A stretch of 64,000 nucleotides of DNA from an uncultured Bacillota bacterium (GCA_934702375.1 CAKUYE010000001.1:237940-301939), one strand, 5' to 3'; positions 36,000 to 44,995 are shown, counted from the first letter of the stretch. The notes: generated by a model not told the origin, from the sequence alone. Numbers and translations are program-made.

Positions 36000-37448
36000 T
36001 TACAGATCCATGAAAGAAGTGATAATCTTAGCGGCTTCGGCTCTGGTGGCATTGCCCTGAGGCTGGAAAGTACCATCGGGGTAACCGTTGAAGATACCAG
36101 CTTTGGTAAGATATTCCACAGAATCCTTTGCCCAAATAGAGACTTTTGCGGCGTCCTTAAAGGTTGTGGCCGGTTTGTCTTGGGGAAGGTCGATATCATA
36201 GGCATACGCAAAGCGATCCATGATGGTAGCCATTTGTTCCCTGGTGATATTCTCCGTAGGAGCAAAACGCAATTCTTTATCGGCAACACCATAAACGATA
36301 CCGGCTTCACAAGCCCAGTTAATGGCATCATAGGAGTAGCTCTTTTCATCTATATCTTTAAAATCATAGTAATAGGCGGGTACCGGGCTGCCAACGGCAC
36401 GATAGAGAATCGTTACAAACATTTCACGTGTAAGAGACATATCGGGAGCAAAGATCTGGTTGCCAATGCCATTCATCAGGCCGTTATCCAAAACAGTGGT
36501 TACCGGTGCCTTAAACCAATCGTTCTCTTTCAAATCAGAGAAGCTGCTGTAATCATAGACGTTGTGGACATTGATATAAAGGGAAGGATTAAAGCCGTAA
36601 TCACCAGAAACGGTGGTTAAAATGTATTGGCCGGGTTCATCGATCCGGATTCCTCTGAAAATACCGTCACTGGAGGAGTTAGCAAAATCATCCGCGGTTA
36701 CATCACGGACAAACTCATATTTGCCGGTGCTTAAATCCAAAAGAACAGCTTCACTATCGGTATAGGGCTTCAGATAATCCTTGTACAGTGCTTCGGTGCC
36801 ATAGGAGCCGTATTGTGTAAAGGGATATCCTTTTACGGCAACGCTAAAGGTCTCACCAACGGCAACGCTTTTGCTCGCAATGGGCGCATCGTCTTCCATA
36901 AACCAAACCATTTTTTCCTTATAGTCGGAGGAAAGATAGCGTGCAAAGAAAATGTCATCCCCATTTACAACCGGAGCTTTATCAACGGTAAGCCCTTCAA
37001 ATCCACCCCAAGAGGAAGCAACATCGGTATGAGGCGCTTCACCATTAACGGCAATGGCCCAGCTTCCGGAGGAAACTCCAAAAGCCGTAGAAACCCAGCC
37101 ATTGTTTACGACCAGATAATCCTGAGGAGCCACTGCAAAAGCATTGCCCTCTTCGGTGGCATAGAACCATTCATGGTAGGCGACTAACACATCCAAAACG
37201 CTTACGCCCTCTGTGGGGGCAATGCCATCGGTATAGCCCATTTTTTCTGCGGCATCACCATAAATGTGGAACGTAGTCGGGATTTTAAAGAAATCCTCAT
37301 CTTTAACAGAGACGATATTACAACTTTGAGCAGAGACCGTTACCACCGCATCGGCAACATTCGCATCGTCTGCGAAAATGCCGGTGCTAAAGGCAAATAC
37401 GCTGGCGAGGACAAAGGTAAGGAGCATCCATTTACTTGTTTTTTTCAT
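36000..37448 (-). CDS. SLH surface protein with DUF4430-like domain (copy 1)
   Basis: A 482-residue exported protein. The signal peptide (MKKTSK...FSTGIFA) is residues ~1-27. The next ~140 residues resemble DUF4430, the beta domain related to the transcobalamin C-terminal domain (SVLDVLVAYHEWFY, then WAIAVNGEAPH and a VNGDDIFF strand). A middle beta region follows, and three SLH repeats from ~300 to the end (TREMFVTILYRA, TREQMATIMDRF, TRAEAAKIITSF) anchor it to pyruvylated wall polysaccharide. The start at 37448 has AAAGGA eight bases before it. It has its own consensus promoter. The proposed corrinoid-binding role is inferred from the domain. Confidence 0.85.
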   Translation of the reverse strand: MKKTSKWMLLTFVLASVFAFSTGIFADDANVADAVVTVSAQSCNIVSVKDEDFFKIPTTFHIYGDAAEKMGYTDGIAPTEGVSVLDVLVAYHEWFYATEEGNAFAVAPQDYLVVNNGWVSTAFGVSSGSWAIAVNGEAPHTDVASSWGGFEGLTVDKAPVVNGDDIFFARYLSSDYKEKMVWFMEDDAPIASKSVAVGETFSVAVKGYPFTQYGSYGTEALYKDYLKPYTDSEAVLLDLSTGKYEFVRDVTADDFANSSSDGIFRGIRIDEPGQYILTTVSGDYGFNPSLYINVHNVYDYSSFSDLKENDWFKAPVTTVLDNGLMNGIGNQIFAPDMSLTREMFVTILYRAVGSPVPAYYYDFKDIDEKSYSYDAINWACEAGIVYGVADKELRFAPTENITREQMATIMDRFAYAYDIDLPQDKPATTFKDAAKVSIWAKDSVEYLTKAGIFNGYPDGTFQPQGNATRAEAAKIITSFMDL

Positions 37449-37483
37449 ACGTGGCATCCTTTCATAAAAGAGTGTTTTCATTT

Positions 37484-37511
37484 ATTATAACAAATTTTGC
37501 CGGCCTGTCAA
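37484..37511 (-). promoter_or_regulatory. Promoter of SLH copy 1
   Basis: TTGACA at 37506-37511 and TATAAT at 37484-37489 on the minus strand, 16-base spacer, both hexamers perfect. Confidence 0.85.
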
Positions 37512-37537
37512 TAGCGCAGCAATCCGTTCAAAAGAAT

Positions 37538-37566
37538 AACACTGCCGTCGGAAAAACAGCAGTGTT
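37538..37566 (-). terminator. Terminator of SLH copy 2
   Basis: AACACTGC pairs with GCAGTGTT; ATTCTTTT follows on the minus strand. Modest T run. Confidence 0.6.
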
Positions 37567-37592
37567 TTGGTTAAATTCGATTTGGTTATAAA

Positions 37593-39062
37593 TTACAGCC
37601 CCATAAAAGTGGAGATGATCTTAGCAGCTTCGGCTCTGGTGGCATTGCCCTGAGGCTGGAAAGTACCATCGGGATAACCGTTGAGGATACCGGCTTTGGT
37701 AAGATATTCTACAGAATCCTTTGCCCAATCAGAAATCTTTGCAGCATCTTTGAAACTTACTGCGGGATTGTCCGCGGAGAGGTCAATACCATAAGCGCTA
37801 GCAAAGCGGTCCATCATTGCAGCCATTTCTTCTCTGGTAACATTATCATTGGGGGCAAATTCGGTTTTCGACTTACCGTTAATAATGCCAACCTCATAGG
37901 CCCAGCAAATTGCTTCATAGGAGTAACGATTAGAATCCTGTGCATCGTCAAAAGGATTATTGTAACCAACAAAAGGCTGATTCCAAGCACGGTGAAGCAG
38001 TGTTACAAACATTTCACGCGTAAGGTTCATGTTGGGAGAAAATTCGGTATCGGAAGTACCGTTCATAACGCCATAATACATAACCTTGGAAATATAGCTA
38101 TTGTACCAGGCAGATGCATCAAGGTCTTTCATCATTCCGACATTTTTTTCATCATAAGCATTGAGCTGGAGGAAAGGTGTAAAAGCATATTCACCTTCGG
38201 CAGGTACAATCGTAATAATATAGTTGCCCTTTTCATTGATGGATAAAGTGAATTTTCCTTCTGCATCGGTTTTCAAAGGATTTCCATCTTCATCGGCAAC
38301 AACATAGCCTTCATTACTGTTCAAATCGAATGCCACAATCTTAGCATTGGCAATGGGCTGAAGGATTTTATCAATCAAAGTTTCGGCACCATATTGAGCA
38401 GCGGACATGAAAGGATACCCCTTTACGGTAAATTCAGCTTCTTCACCAACTGCAATGTTAGCTGCGGTAATACGCGAATTCTTATGAAGGAACCATGTGC
38501 ATTTATCGCTATAACTCCCATAGGAGGAACCTGCAGGAGGAGTGGTATCTTTATAATAGAAGAAATCTACCGTATCTCCAGAAACTACTTCTGCAGCGTT
38601 GATGGTAACACTGTCATAAGAACCGTCTGCCTTTGCATCTCCGGTATGAGCGCCTTCACCGTTGATGGCAAAAGCCCAGTCATAGCTTTCTATTCCGAAA
38701 ACTTTGGAAAGCCAGCCTTTATCCGAAGAAACCAAGTAGTTCTCATGATTTGTTTCAAAATCATTTCCATTTTCATCAAGATAATACCACTCATGGAATG
38801 CTACCAACACATCCAAAGCAGAAACGCCTTCCGTCGAATCGATCTGATCAACATAACCATAGGATTCAGCAGCATCACTATACACCTTAAGATCCATCGG
38901 CAGTACAAGGGGAGCTTTCTCAAGAACGGAATCTTCCTGAAGTGATACCGTAACAATCGCAGAGGTAACAGGCTTGGTTTCGTCCGCAAAGATGCCTGTG
39001 CTGAAGGCAAATACGCTGGCGAGAACGAGGGTAAGGAGCAACAATTTACTTGTTTTTTTCAT
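37593..39062 (-). CDS. SLH surface protein with DUF4430-like domain (copy 2)
   Basis: A 489-residue tandem paralogue of the gene at 36000. The signal peptide is almost identical (MKKTSKLLLLTLVLASVFAF). The N-terminal DUF4430-like module is ~75-190 (SALDVLVAFHEWYY, WAFAINGEGAHTG, VSGDTVDFFYY). A beta middle region follows (~200-300). Three SLH repeats from ~310 end in the nearly identical block DGTFQPQGNATRAEAAKI. The N-terminal halves differ much more than the SLH ends, suggesting diversified binding with a shared anchor. AAAGGA precedes the ATG. The promoter spacer end and -10 match those of copy 1. Confidence 0.85.
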   Translation of the reverse strand: MKKTSKLLLLTLVLASVFAFSTGIFADETKPVTSAIVTVSLQEDSVLEKAPLVLPMDLKVYSDAAESYGYVDQIDSTEGVSALDVLVAFHEWYYLDENGNDFETNHENYLVSSDKGWLSKVFGIESYDWAFAINGEGAHTGDAKADGSYDSVTINAAEVVSGDTVDFFYYKDTTPPAGSSYGSYSDKCTWFLHKNSRITAANIAVGEEAEFTVKGYPFMSAAQYGAETLIDKILQPIANAKIVAFDLNSNEGYVVADEDGNPLKTDAEGKFTLSINEKGNYIITIVPAEGEYAFTPFLQLNAYDEKNVGMMKDLDASAWYNSYISKVMYYGVMNGTSDTEFSPNMNLTREMFVTLLHRAWNQPFVGYNNPFDDAQDSNRYSYEAICWAYEVGIINGKSKTEFAPNDNVTREEMAAMMDRFASAYGIDLSADNPAVSFKDAAKISDWAKDSVEYLTKAGILNGYPDGTFQPQGNATRAEAAKIISTFMGL

Positions 39063-39096
39063 TTGTAGAGTCCTTTCTTAAAATGTATTTTTGTTT

Positions 39097-39124
39097 ATTA
39101 TAACAAATTTATTTTCATTGTCAA
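39097..39124 (-). promoter_or_regulatory. Promoter of SLH copy 2
   Basis: TTGACA at 39119-39124 and TATAAT at 39097-39102 on the minus strand with a 16-base spacer ending ATTTGT. The segment ATTTGTTATAATAAA is identical to that of copy 1. Confidence 0.85.
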
Positions 39125-39159
39125 TAAAAAAGGGCAGAGCAGGCAAAAAAACGTTTCTT

Positions 39160-39942
39160 TCACATATTTTCCAAAGCAAGAAGACGGTCTATGCGTTCTT
39201 TTGCCAATTTCAAAAAGGCTTGTTCATCGGGATAGCGCTTGCGATCGGCGATCAGCTCCATCGTATAAGGAACATCGGTCTTGCCCAAATAGGGTGTAAC
39301 CAGCTTTTCATAATCGATGATACCGTCAAAGGGCGGCCAGTGGCGATCCTGCAGCCCATCGTTATCGGAAATATGAAGCGCCGTTAAAATATCATAATGA
39401 TCTTTCAGTAAATCAAATTGATGGCGCAAATTTGCATGGGAGGTATCAAAGCAAAAGCCCAGTCCCTCGTTGGGATATCGCTGCCACACCGCTTCCAGAT
39501 AATCGCTGCGCCAGGTATTTTCAAGGGACAGCGTTACTTTGTGTTTTTGAGCAAAAGGAATCAGATATTCAATGCTGCGGAAAAGCGAATCCCCCGGCAA
39601 CGGAACATCGCCGCTCTCACAAAGGTGAATCACAAGATTATCCAAACCAACCTCGGAAATCTCCTCAATGGTATCGCGAATCAGAAAAAGGTGTTTTTCT
39701 CGAATCGAATCATCGTCACTCCAGAGAAAATCTTCGTGAATATTGGCAATATGCGTATTGAAAATTTCCAAGCCCAGCTTTCGGGTGAGTTCCACCATTT
39801 CCCAGCGGCTGTGAGGCCAATCGCCGGCATCGTCCTCCCACCAAAGCATTAAGCCGTCAAATCCGGCTTCCTTGATATTTTCAACACGACAGCAAAAGTC
39901 ATTAAAATAGCCGTACCAACTGAAAATGCCTGTTTTTTTCAT
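39160..39942 (-). CDS. TIM-barrel sugar-phosphate isomerase/AP-endonuclease-2 family protein, probably CbiR-like cobamide hydrolase
   Basis: A 260-residue TIM barrel with the metal-binding pattern of the xylose-isomerase/AP-endonuclease superfamily: NTHIANIH, VIHLCESGD, SLENTWRSD, CFDTSHAN, ALHISDND and a C-terminal MEL. The superfamily includes CbiR, which trims incoming cobamides to adenosylcobyric acid so the lower ligand can be rebuilt. The CbiR assignment rests on context: it is the last gene of the riboswitch-controlled ECF operon (ATGA overlap with the S component), next to cbiB, which rebuilds that product. From sequence alone it could be another isomerase of this fold. Confidence 0.75.
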   Translation of the reverse strand: MKKTGIFSWYGYFNDFCCRVENIKEAGFDGLMLWWEDDAGDWPHSRWEMVELTRKLGLEIFNTHIANIHEDFLWSDDDSIREKHLFLIRDTIEEISEVGLDNLVIHLCESGDVPLPGDSLFRSIEYLIPFAQKHKVTLSLENTWRSDYLEAVWQRYPNEGLGFCFDTSHANLRHQFDLLKDHYDILTALHISDNDGLQDRHWPPFDGIIDYEKLVTPYLGKTDVPYTMELIADRKRYPDEQAFLKLAKERIDRLLALENM

Positions 39943-41153
39943 GGTTTTAATTCCTCTCCCGGTTCCATCATGCCATATTTTTTCCGTACACGATCTAGTT
40001 TTTCGATCATCGGTTTAGCCAAAACAGCCAAAAAGATTGCCGTAGCGGTGGCATGGACACTGTCCACCGGCAGCCCGGAGCCGTAAACGGCTAAAATTTC
40101 AGGCCAGCTATTCACAAAATCCATGGTCAATACGGTATAGGTATTCATCAGGAAACCGTAAATACAAATCGTAACGATCACGCCGTAAACGCACAACATC
40201 GGCACGTTCTTTTTCAATATCCCTCTTCGGAACAGAATTCCGGTAAGGAAACCGATGATCCCAAAGGAAAACATTTGCCACGGCGTCCAAGGCCCCTGCC
40301 CAAAGAAGAAGTTGGAAACAAAGGCAATCATCGCGCCGGTAAGGAAGCCGGCTTCCGGTCCCAAACAGGCGGAAGCGATAATCACAATGGCAGTGCAGGG
40401 CTTAAAGCTGGGAACCATAAAGAATACCGCACGACCTACAACACCAATCGCGGCAATCACAGCGATCACGACCAATTCCCGCGCTTCCGGCTTTCGATTT
40501 TCAAAAATCAAGAAGAAAGGCAGCATCGTCTCGAAAATAACCAAAATGCTGATAAAATAATACTTCCTGTTTTCCAATAGCAGCGTGCCGAAAATGATCG
40601 TTAAAGGAATGGCAATAAAAATCAGGATTGCTGCCAGCTTCATGCGATTTCGTACCCGTCTCACAAGGAGAGACAGCACCGCCACGCAAAGAGCCGCCAC
40701 CAGCGCCATACCGCCAACATCAAAGCCGATTACCGCTTTGGGATCCGCATAAGCACGAATCAGGTAAAAAATATAAAAATACAAACCAAAAACGAAAGCA
40801 AGAGCGATACCGGAAAAAATCATGGTACGGATCGTATTATCAGCGTTTTTCGTGGCTTTATTTTTATTAAACAGTAAAACCAGCCCAAGAGCTCCCAACA
40901 CCATAATAAGCCAGGCAAAAATCCGGGAAACAATGATCCGGGAACCAACTTCATCGGGAAAAAGGAAGCCAATATCGCTATAACGAAAATACGATGTTCC
41001 AAATTGCCAGATACTGAAGGTCTGTGCGATTTCTCCGGCAGTGACCTTTAAAAAGGGCATTGCCATACAAACCAGAGCAACGACAAGGGCCGTAATGGCC
41101 ACATGACGCAAGCCCTCATATTCATTTATTCGATCGCTAAGTTCTGCCTGCAT
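39939..41153 (-). CDS. ECF transporter substrate-binding (S) component with extra N-terminal membrane domain
   Basis: A 404-residue membrane protein. The C-terminal half (~205-380) is an ECF S component: RELVVIAVIAAIGVVGRAVFF, a substrate-side loop, LGPEAGFLTGAMIAFVSN and the GPWTPWQM motif seen in S components linked to cobalamin-type (CbrT-like) uptake. The N-terminal ~200 residues add about six helices (MPFLKVTAG, VSRIFAWLIMVLGALGL, DVGGMALVAALCVAVLSLL) that ordinary ~190-residue S components lack. Its start overlaps the ATPase gene by 28 bases. Corrinoid as substrate is inferred from the upstream cobalamin riboswitch. Confidence 0.82.
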   Translation of the reverse strand: MQAELSDRINEYEGLRHVAITALVVALVCMAMPFLKVTAGEIAQTFSIWQFGTSYFRYSDIGFLFPDEVGSRIIVSRIFAWLIMVLGALGLVLLFNKNKATKNADNTIRTMIFSGIALAFVFGLYFYIFYLIRAYADPKAVIGFDVGGMALVAALCVAVLSLLVRRVRNRMKLAAILIFIAIPLTIIFGTLLLENRKYYFISILVIFETMLPFFLIFENRKPEARELVVIAVIAAIGVVGRAVFFMVPSFKPCTAIVIIASACLGPEAGFLTGAMIAFVSNFFFGQGPWTPWQMFSFGIIGFLTGILFRRGILKKNVPMLCVYGVIVTICIYGFLMNTYTVLTMDFVNSWPEILAVYGSGLPVDSVHATATAIFLAVLAKPMIEKLDRVRKKYGMMEPGEELKP

Positions 41154-42808
41154 AACTGGATCACATCCTCATTGTTCACAGCATTGAGATACATATGCCG
41201 GGAAAGACGGTTTGCCGACGTAGTGTAGAAACTGTTGCCGGAAAAGAAACGATTGGGAGTATCGGTGATGACAATATCACCATCAAAAAACATGGAGCAA
41301 CTGTCACCATAGGAGGCGCAGAATTCGATATCATGGGAAACCATAATAACCGAAACGCCTTTTTCATTAAGATTTTTCAAAATCGATGCAAACTTAAATT
41401 TAAAGTAATTATCCAAACCTTTGGTAGGTTCATCCAGAAGCAAAATCTTCGGTTCAATAAGCAGCACCTTGGCTAAGGCTGCTCGCTGCTGTTCCCCACC
41501 GCTGATATCATAAGGGTGCTGCGCCAAAAGATCGGAGATATCTACCAGCTCGGCAACTTCCGCCACCTTTTGGGCTTTTTCCTCTTTGGTCAGGTCCTTG
41601 CGATCCGTCAGCATCTCCCAAAGATCCTCTTCTACTGTTTTCTTTACGAAGAGAGACTGAGGGTTTTGAGGCAGCATTGCCAGGTTATGGTCAAAAAGCT
41701 CATTTCCTTTATATTTACGGATATCTTTCCCCTGAATCAAAACTTTACCGCGATAAGGCTTCAAGATCCCGGTCAAAAGCTTCATGGTAGTGCTTTTTCC
41801 GGTACCGTTTCCGCCGACGATGCAAAAAATCTTGTTTCTGGGGATCTTTACGGAAACACCCTTTACAATATCGGGAGTATCCTTTTCATAGCGGAACCAA
41901 ACTTCCTTCATTTCGGCCACAGGGTCGCTGGGATCATATTCTTTATCGTCAATGATCTCACGTTTTTTCAGATCAACGCCATCCATCAGCTCTGTAAGCC
42001 AGGCACGGCCCTCTCTCACGGTGAGAGGACACTCCAATTCATTGGGAACACTGGAAAAAATGCGCATGGGAGAAGGAAGGGCGTAAAACATTTCATTGTT
42101 GCCGTTTTTCAGCTGCCGTCCCACAACACGAGGGGTATCATTGGCAATGATCTTTCCTTTTTCCATAACCACAACCCGATCGGCATAGGGGAAAACATCC
42201 TCCAAGCGATGCTCGGTGATAATCACCGTGGTACCGACATCACGATTGATCTTGCGAATCGTTTCCAAAAAGTCCGAAGCGGCGATAGGGTCCAGCTGAG
42301 AAGTCGGTTCATCCAAAAGGAGCACCAGAGGCTGCATTGCCATGATGGAAGCCAAATTCAACAGCTGCTTCTGCCCGCCGGAAAGGCCGGATACATCCCG
42401 ATGAAACCAGGTTTGAATTCCAAAATAGCTGGCCATTTCCGCCACACGCAGGCGGATCGTCTGGTTATCCTCGCCAAGACTTTCAAGACCAAAGGAAAGC
42501 TCATGCCATACTTTATCGGTAACGATCTGATTATCCGGATTTTGCAGCACATAGCCAATTTGAGAAGATTGAGAACGGAAATCAACATCCTCCAGCTTTG
42601 TGCCGTAAAAGAAGATTTCCCCTTCTTTTTCCCCATGGGGGGCAAGAACCGGCTTTAAATGGCGCATCAGCGTTGACTTTCCGCAACCGGATTTTCCGCA
42701 AAGAACGACAAACTCGCCCTGTTCCACCGTAAGGTTGATATGTTCCAAAGCTTTTTTATCCCGATCCGGATAAGAAAAGCTCATATCTTTGATTTCAAAA
42801 CACGCCAT
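41126..42808 (-). CDS. ECF transporter ATPase, two ATP-binding domains fused
   Basis: A 561-residue protein carrying both energising ATPases (EcfA and EcfA' equivalents) in one chain. First domain: Walker A GKSGCGKSTLM near 36, signature LSGGQKQLLNLA, LLLDEPTSQLD. Second domain from ~300: GGNGTGKSTTM, ISGGEQQRAALA, LLLDEPTKGLD. Both switch histidines are present (ITEHRLED, VSHDIEF). I start at the ATG at 42808 (MACFEIKDM) behind GGAGG. An upstream in-frame ATG only translates the end of the T component gene. The start overlaps that gene by 28 bases, so the T-A-S units are coupled. Confidence 0.93.
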   Translation of the reverse strand: MACFEIKDMSFSYPDRDKKALEHINLTVEQGEFVVLCGKSGCGKSTLMRHLKPVLAPHGEKEGEIFFYGTKLEDVDFRSQSSQIGYVLQNPDNQIVTDKVWHELSFGLESLGEDNQTIRLRVAEMASYFGIQTWFHRDVSGLSGGQKQLLNLASIMAMQPLVLLLDEPTSQLDPIAASDFLETIRKINRDVGTTVIITEHRLEDVFPYADRVVVMEKGKIIANDTPRVVGRQLKNGNNEMFYALPSPMRIFSSVPNELECPLTVREGRAWLTELMDGVDLKKREIIDDKEYDPSDPVAEMKEVWFRYEKDTPDIVKGVSVKIPRNKIFCIVGGNGTGKSTTMKLLTGILKPYRGKVLIQGKDIRKYKGNELFDHNLAMLPQNPQSLFVKKTVEEDLWEMLTDRKDLTKEEKAQKVAEVAELVDISDLLAQHPYDISGGEQQRAALAKVLLIEPKILLLDEPTKGLDNYFKFKFASILKNLNEKGVSVIMVSHDIEFCASYGDSCSMFFDGDIVITDTPNRFFSGNSFYTTSANRLSRHMYLNAVNNEDVIQLCRQNLAIE

Positions 42809-43671
42809 TTGATATCCTCCACAAGATCCATCAGCAAGGGCAAAAAGCAAAACAGGCCAAAAGCGATGTAATTCAGCACCGCCAAAGCTGTGGGAGCATT
42901 GATATTTACTAAGGGATAATACACAATATATACCGACCCGGAAACGATGGGGATAAAGGTAATCACCAACATCACCAACATGGCAATGGCCAATATCTTG
43001 TCCCGAGTATCAAAGCGAAAAGTAGAAAAACTGGTGCGGCCGGGAAGTCCGTAACCGCGGGAACGCATGGAATCCGCCGTTTCGATGCCGTTTTCCAACC
43101 CCCAGGTCGTGAGGATCGACATGATCCGCATACCGTTGTGAAGCCGCTGCTTAAAGTTGCCCATCATGGGGTCACGACCGATGCATTTCTGACCGTTGCC
43201 GATCACTTTGGCCTGATTTTTAAATTTCGGCACAAAGCGCAGCACCATGGAAAAAACAAGGGAAATAGATGGGATGATACGGCCAAAAAGGTAGATAAAC
43301 TTGTCCGAGGTCATGATGGTATTATAGCAGGAAAACCAGAGGATTACGGAAACAAACATTACCGAAGAAGCCAACCCGTAAATAATGGATTCCAATGTGA
43401 GCGGATTACCGCTGGAAAAATAGGCAAGGATCGTCATCCCCTCGTGGTTAAACAGCGGGTTGAATACCGTTGCCAAGATCAACATCGGCAAAGCAATAAA
43501 AAGATTAAATTTCAGCCCTCGAACACCATTGAGATACACCGAGTAGCAAAACGCGGCAACAAAAGACAGGGCAAGATAATAAGGCTGCATAAAACACATC
43601 GTAATCATCATGACAATCAGAAGATAGCCAAAATTGATGATTGGATGGCAGCCGGAAAATGCATCATTCAT
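42781..43671 (-). CDS. ECF transporter transmembrane (T) component
   Basis: A 296-residue membrane protein joining the S component to the ATPases. About six helices are visible, with the coupling motif ESADSMRSRGYGLPGRTSF (the Ala-Arg-Gly-type motif of T components) near residue 210. The start is the ATG at 43671 (MNDAFSG), nine bases after GAAAGG. An apparent extension to 43809 would run back through the riboswitch terminator and is rejected. It is the first gene of the operon T-A-S-CbiR-like. Confidence 0.9.
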   Translation of the reverse strand: MNDAFSGCHPIINFGYLLIVMMITMCFMQPYYLALSFVAAFCYSVYLNGVRGLKFNLFIALPMLILATVFNPLFNHEGMTILAYFSSGNPLTLESIIYGLASSVMFVSVILWFSCYNTIMTSDKFIYLFGRIIPSISLVFSMVLRFVPKFKNQAKVIGNGQKCIGRDPMMGNFKQRLHNGMRIMSILTTWGLENGIETADSMRSRGYGLPGRTSFSTFRFDTRDKILAIAMLVMLVITFIPIVSGSVYIVYYPLVNINAPTALAVLNYIAFGLFCFLPLLMDLVEDIKWRVLKSKI

Positions 43672-43689
43672 AGTGAAAAGCCTTTCCAT

Positions 43690-43880
43690 TGAAAAAAGAC
43701 TCTGCAAGCAGAGTCTCACGATTTTTTTAAAAACCGCCGAACCTCTGTTTCGGGAAGTGATCGACGAAATATCGCATAGAAGTTCCTGGCTTAACCTTGG
43801 AAAAGTCATGACTTTTCCGGCATCACAGTGACCGCATCACCGAGGATTTTCACCTCGTTCCTTCTTTCTTTAACGATGAT
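43690..43880 (-). promoter_or_regulatory. Cobalamin riboswitch with intrinsic-terminator platform, ECF operon leader
   Basis: On the minus strand the leader contains GGTGAAAATCC, then GCGGTCACTGTGATGCC, then AAGCCAGGAAC, in the order and spacing of cobalamin aptamer conserved blocks. It is followed by a hairpin (43697-43716, AGACTCTGC with GCAGAGTCT) and six T residues just before the T-component start. Corrinoid binding would be expected to favour the terminator and switch the ECF operon off. The exact 5' edge is approximate. Confidence 0.85.
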
Positions 43881-43905
43881 TCTTATCTAATTGCATATCA
43901 TATCT

Positions 43906-43934
43906 ATTATACAGAGATTTCACAAAAATGTCAA
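43906..43934 (-). promoter_or_regulatory. Promoter of the riboswitch-ECF operon
   Basis: TTGACA (43929-43934), 17-base spacer, TATAAT (43906-43911) on the minus strand, both perfect. Transcription would begin about 200 bases before the T-component start. Confidence 0.88.
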
Positions 43935-43954
43935 TTTTTTTCACATGGAAATCC

Positions 43955-44932
43955 TTATTTCACAAAAAATTCCCAAAAATCTGCTCCGGTAAGCACGCCG
44001 ATAAGAATAAGAGCAACGGTGAAGAAAAGCAAAAAAAGCAAAACACTGACATCGGTAATACGATAGCAGGCTTTAAAATCTTCAAGGGAAACGGATTTCA
44101 AAGGATCGCCGATGGTAGGCTTTTCCACCGGTTTGCCAAAATACATATGAGTTCCACCCAGCTGCAAACCAAGAAGTCCCGCAACAACACTTTCACTTTG
44201 CGCGCTATTTGGGCTGGAATGGGCAAAACGATCACGGCGAAAAATTTTCCAACCGTTTTTTCCGTCACAGCCAACGATCACACCGGCAAGAAGCATTACC
44301 AAAGAACCCAGCCGGGCAGGAATAAAATTCAAAACATCATCTAATTTCGCGGCACAACAACCGAAATCACCGTATTTTTCATTGCGGTAGCCGACCATGG
44401 AATCCATCGTGTTCGTTGCCTTATACAACCAAAGAAATAATACCGGAAAACCGCAAAACCAACCGATAAATAAGTAGAACAACGGCGCTAAAATACCGTC
44501 AATGGTGTTTTCCGCAACGGTTTCGATGTCCGCCTTTAAAATTTCTTCTGCGGTAAGATCTTCGGTATCACGGCCTACAACGTAGGATACACGCTTTCTG
44601 GCTTCGGGCAGATTCCCTTCGGCAACGGCATCGGCTACAGCCGCCGTTTCCTTTTTCAAGGATTTCCATGCCAATCCCATACAGATGAAGGCAATCGAAA
44701 CGATAAGCTCCAGGTAGGGAATGAAGGAGCAGAGCCAAAGAATTAACTGAATCAGACAACCTACCGTAGCAAGAACAAGGATCACAAGGAATGCGCCCCA
44801 GATCTTGCCTTTTTTATGATACAACAGTTTCTCATAAAGAGAGACCAATTTACCGATAAAAATCACCGGATGGGGAAACCCCTTCGGATCTCCGACGATA
44901 AAATCAAGAAGCACACCAAGATAGACAGCCAT
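43955..44932 (-). CDS. cbiB: Adenosylcobinamide-phosphate synthase CbiB
   Basis: Membrane enzyme that attaches aminopropanol (phosphate) to adenosylcobyric acid during cobamide assembly. The 325 residues show DFIVGDPKGFPHPVIFIG near the start, ETVAENTIDGILAPLFY, the DSMVGYRNEKY motif and the C-terminal SPNSAQSESVVAGLLGLQLGG. Four or five membrane helices are predicted. The start is the ATG at 44932, ten bases after GTGAGGTG. A perfect promoter sits close upstream (44967-44995), so this gene appears to escape the riboswitches. It completes a salvage step that the CbiR-like protein would begin. Other cobamide genes are not in the window. Confidence 0.93.
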   Translation of the reverse strand: MAVYLGVLLDFIVGDPKGFPHPVIFIGKLVSLYEKLLYHKKGKIWGAFLVILVLATVGCLIQLILWLCSFIPYLELIVSIAFICMGLAWKSLKKETAAVADAVAEGNLPEARKRVSYVVGRDTEDLTAEEILKADIETVAENTIDGILAPLFYLFIGWFCGFPVLFLWLYKATNTMDSMVGYRNEKYGDFGCCAAKLDDVLNFIPARLGSLVMLLAGVIVGCDGKNGWKIFRRDRFAHSSPNSAQSESVVAGLLGLQLGGTHMYFGKPVEKPTIGDPLKSVSLEDFKACYRITDVSVLLFLLFFTVALILIGVLTGADFWEFFVK

Positions 44933-44966
44933 AAGAACAAAACACCTCACGAATGATTTCCTATTT

Positions 44967-44995
44967 ATTATAGCGACCTCTCTTTTCACTGTCAA
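44967..44995 (-). promoter_or_regulatory. Promoter of cbiB
   Basis: TTGACA (44990-44995), 17-base spacer and TATAAT (44967-44972) on the minus strand. The leader is only ~25-30 bases, with no room for a riboswitch. Confidence 0.88.

Noticed and set aside
42781..43809. Longer T-component reading frame starting at 43809
   Set aside because: The extension runs through the riboswitch and its terminator, and the ATG at 43671 has the ribosome site.
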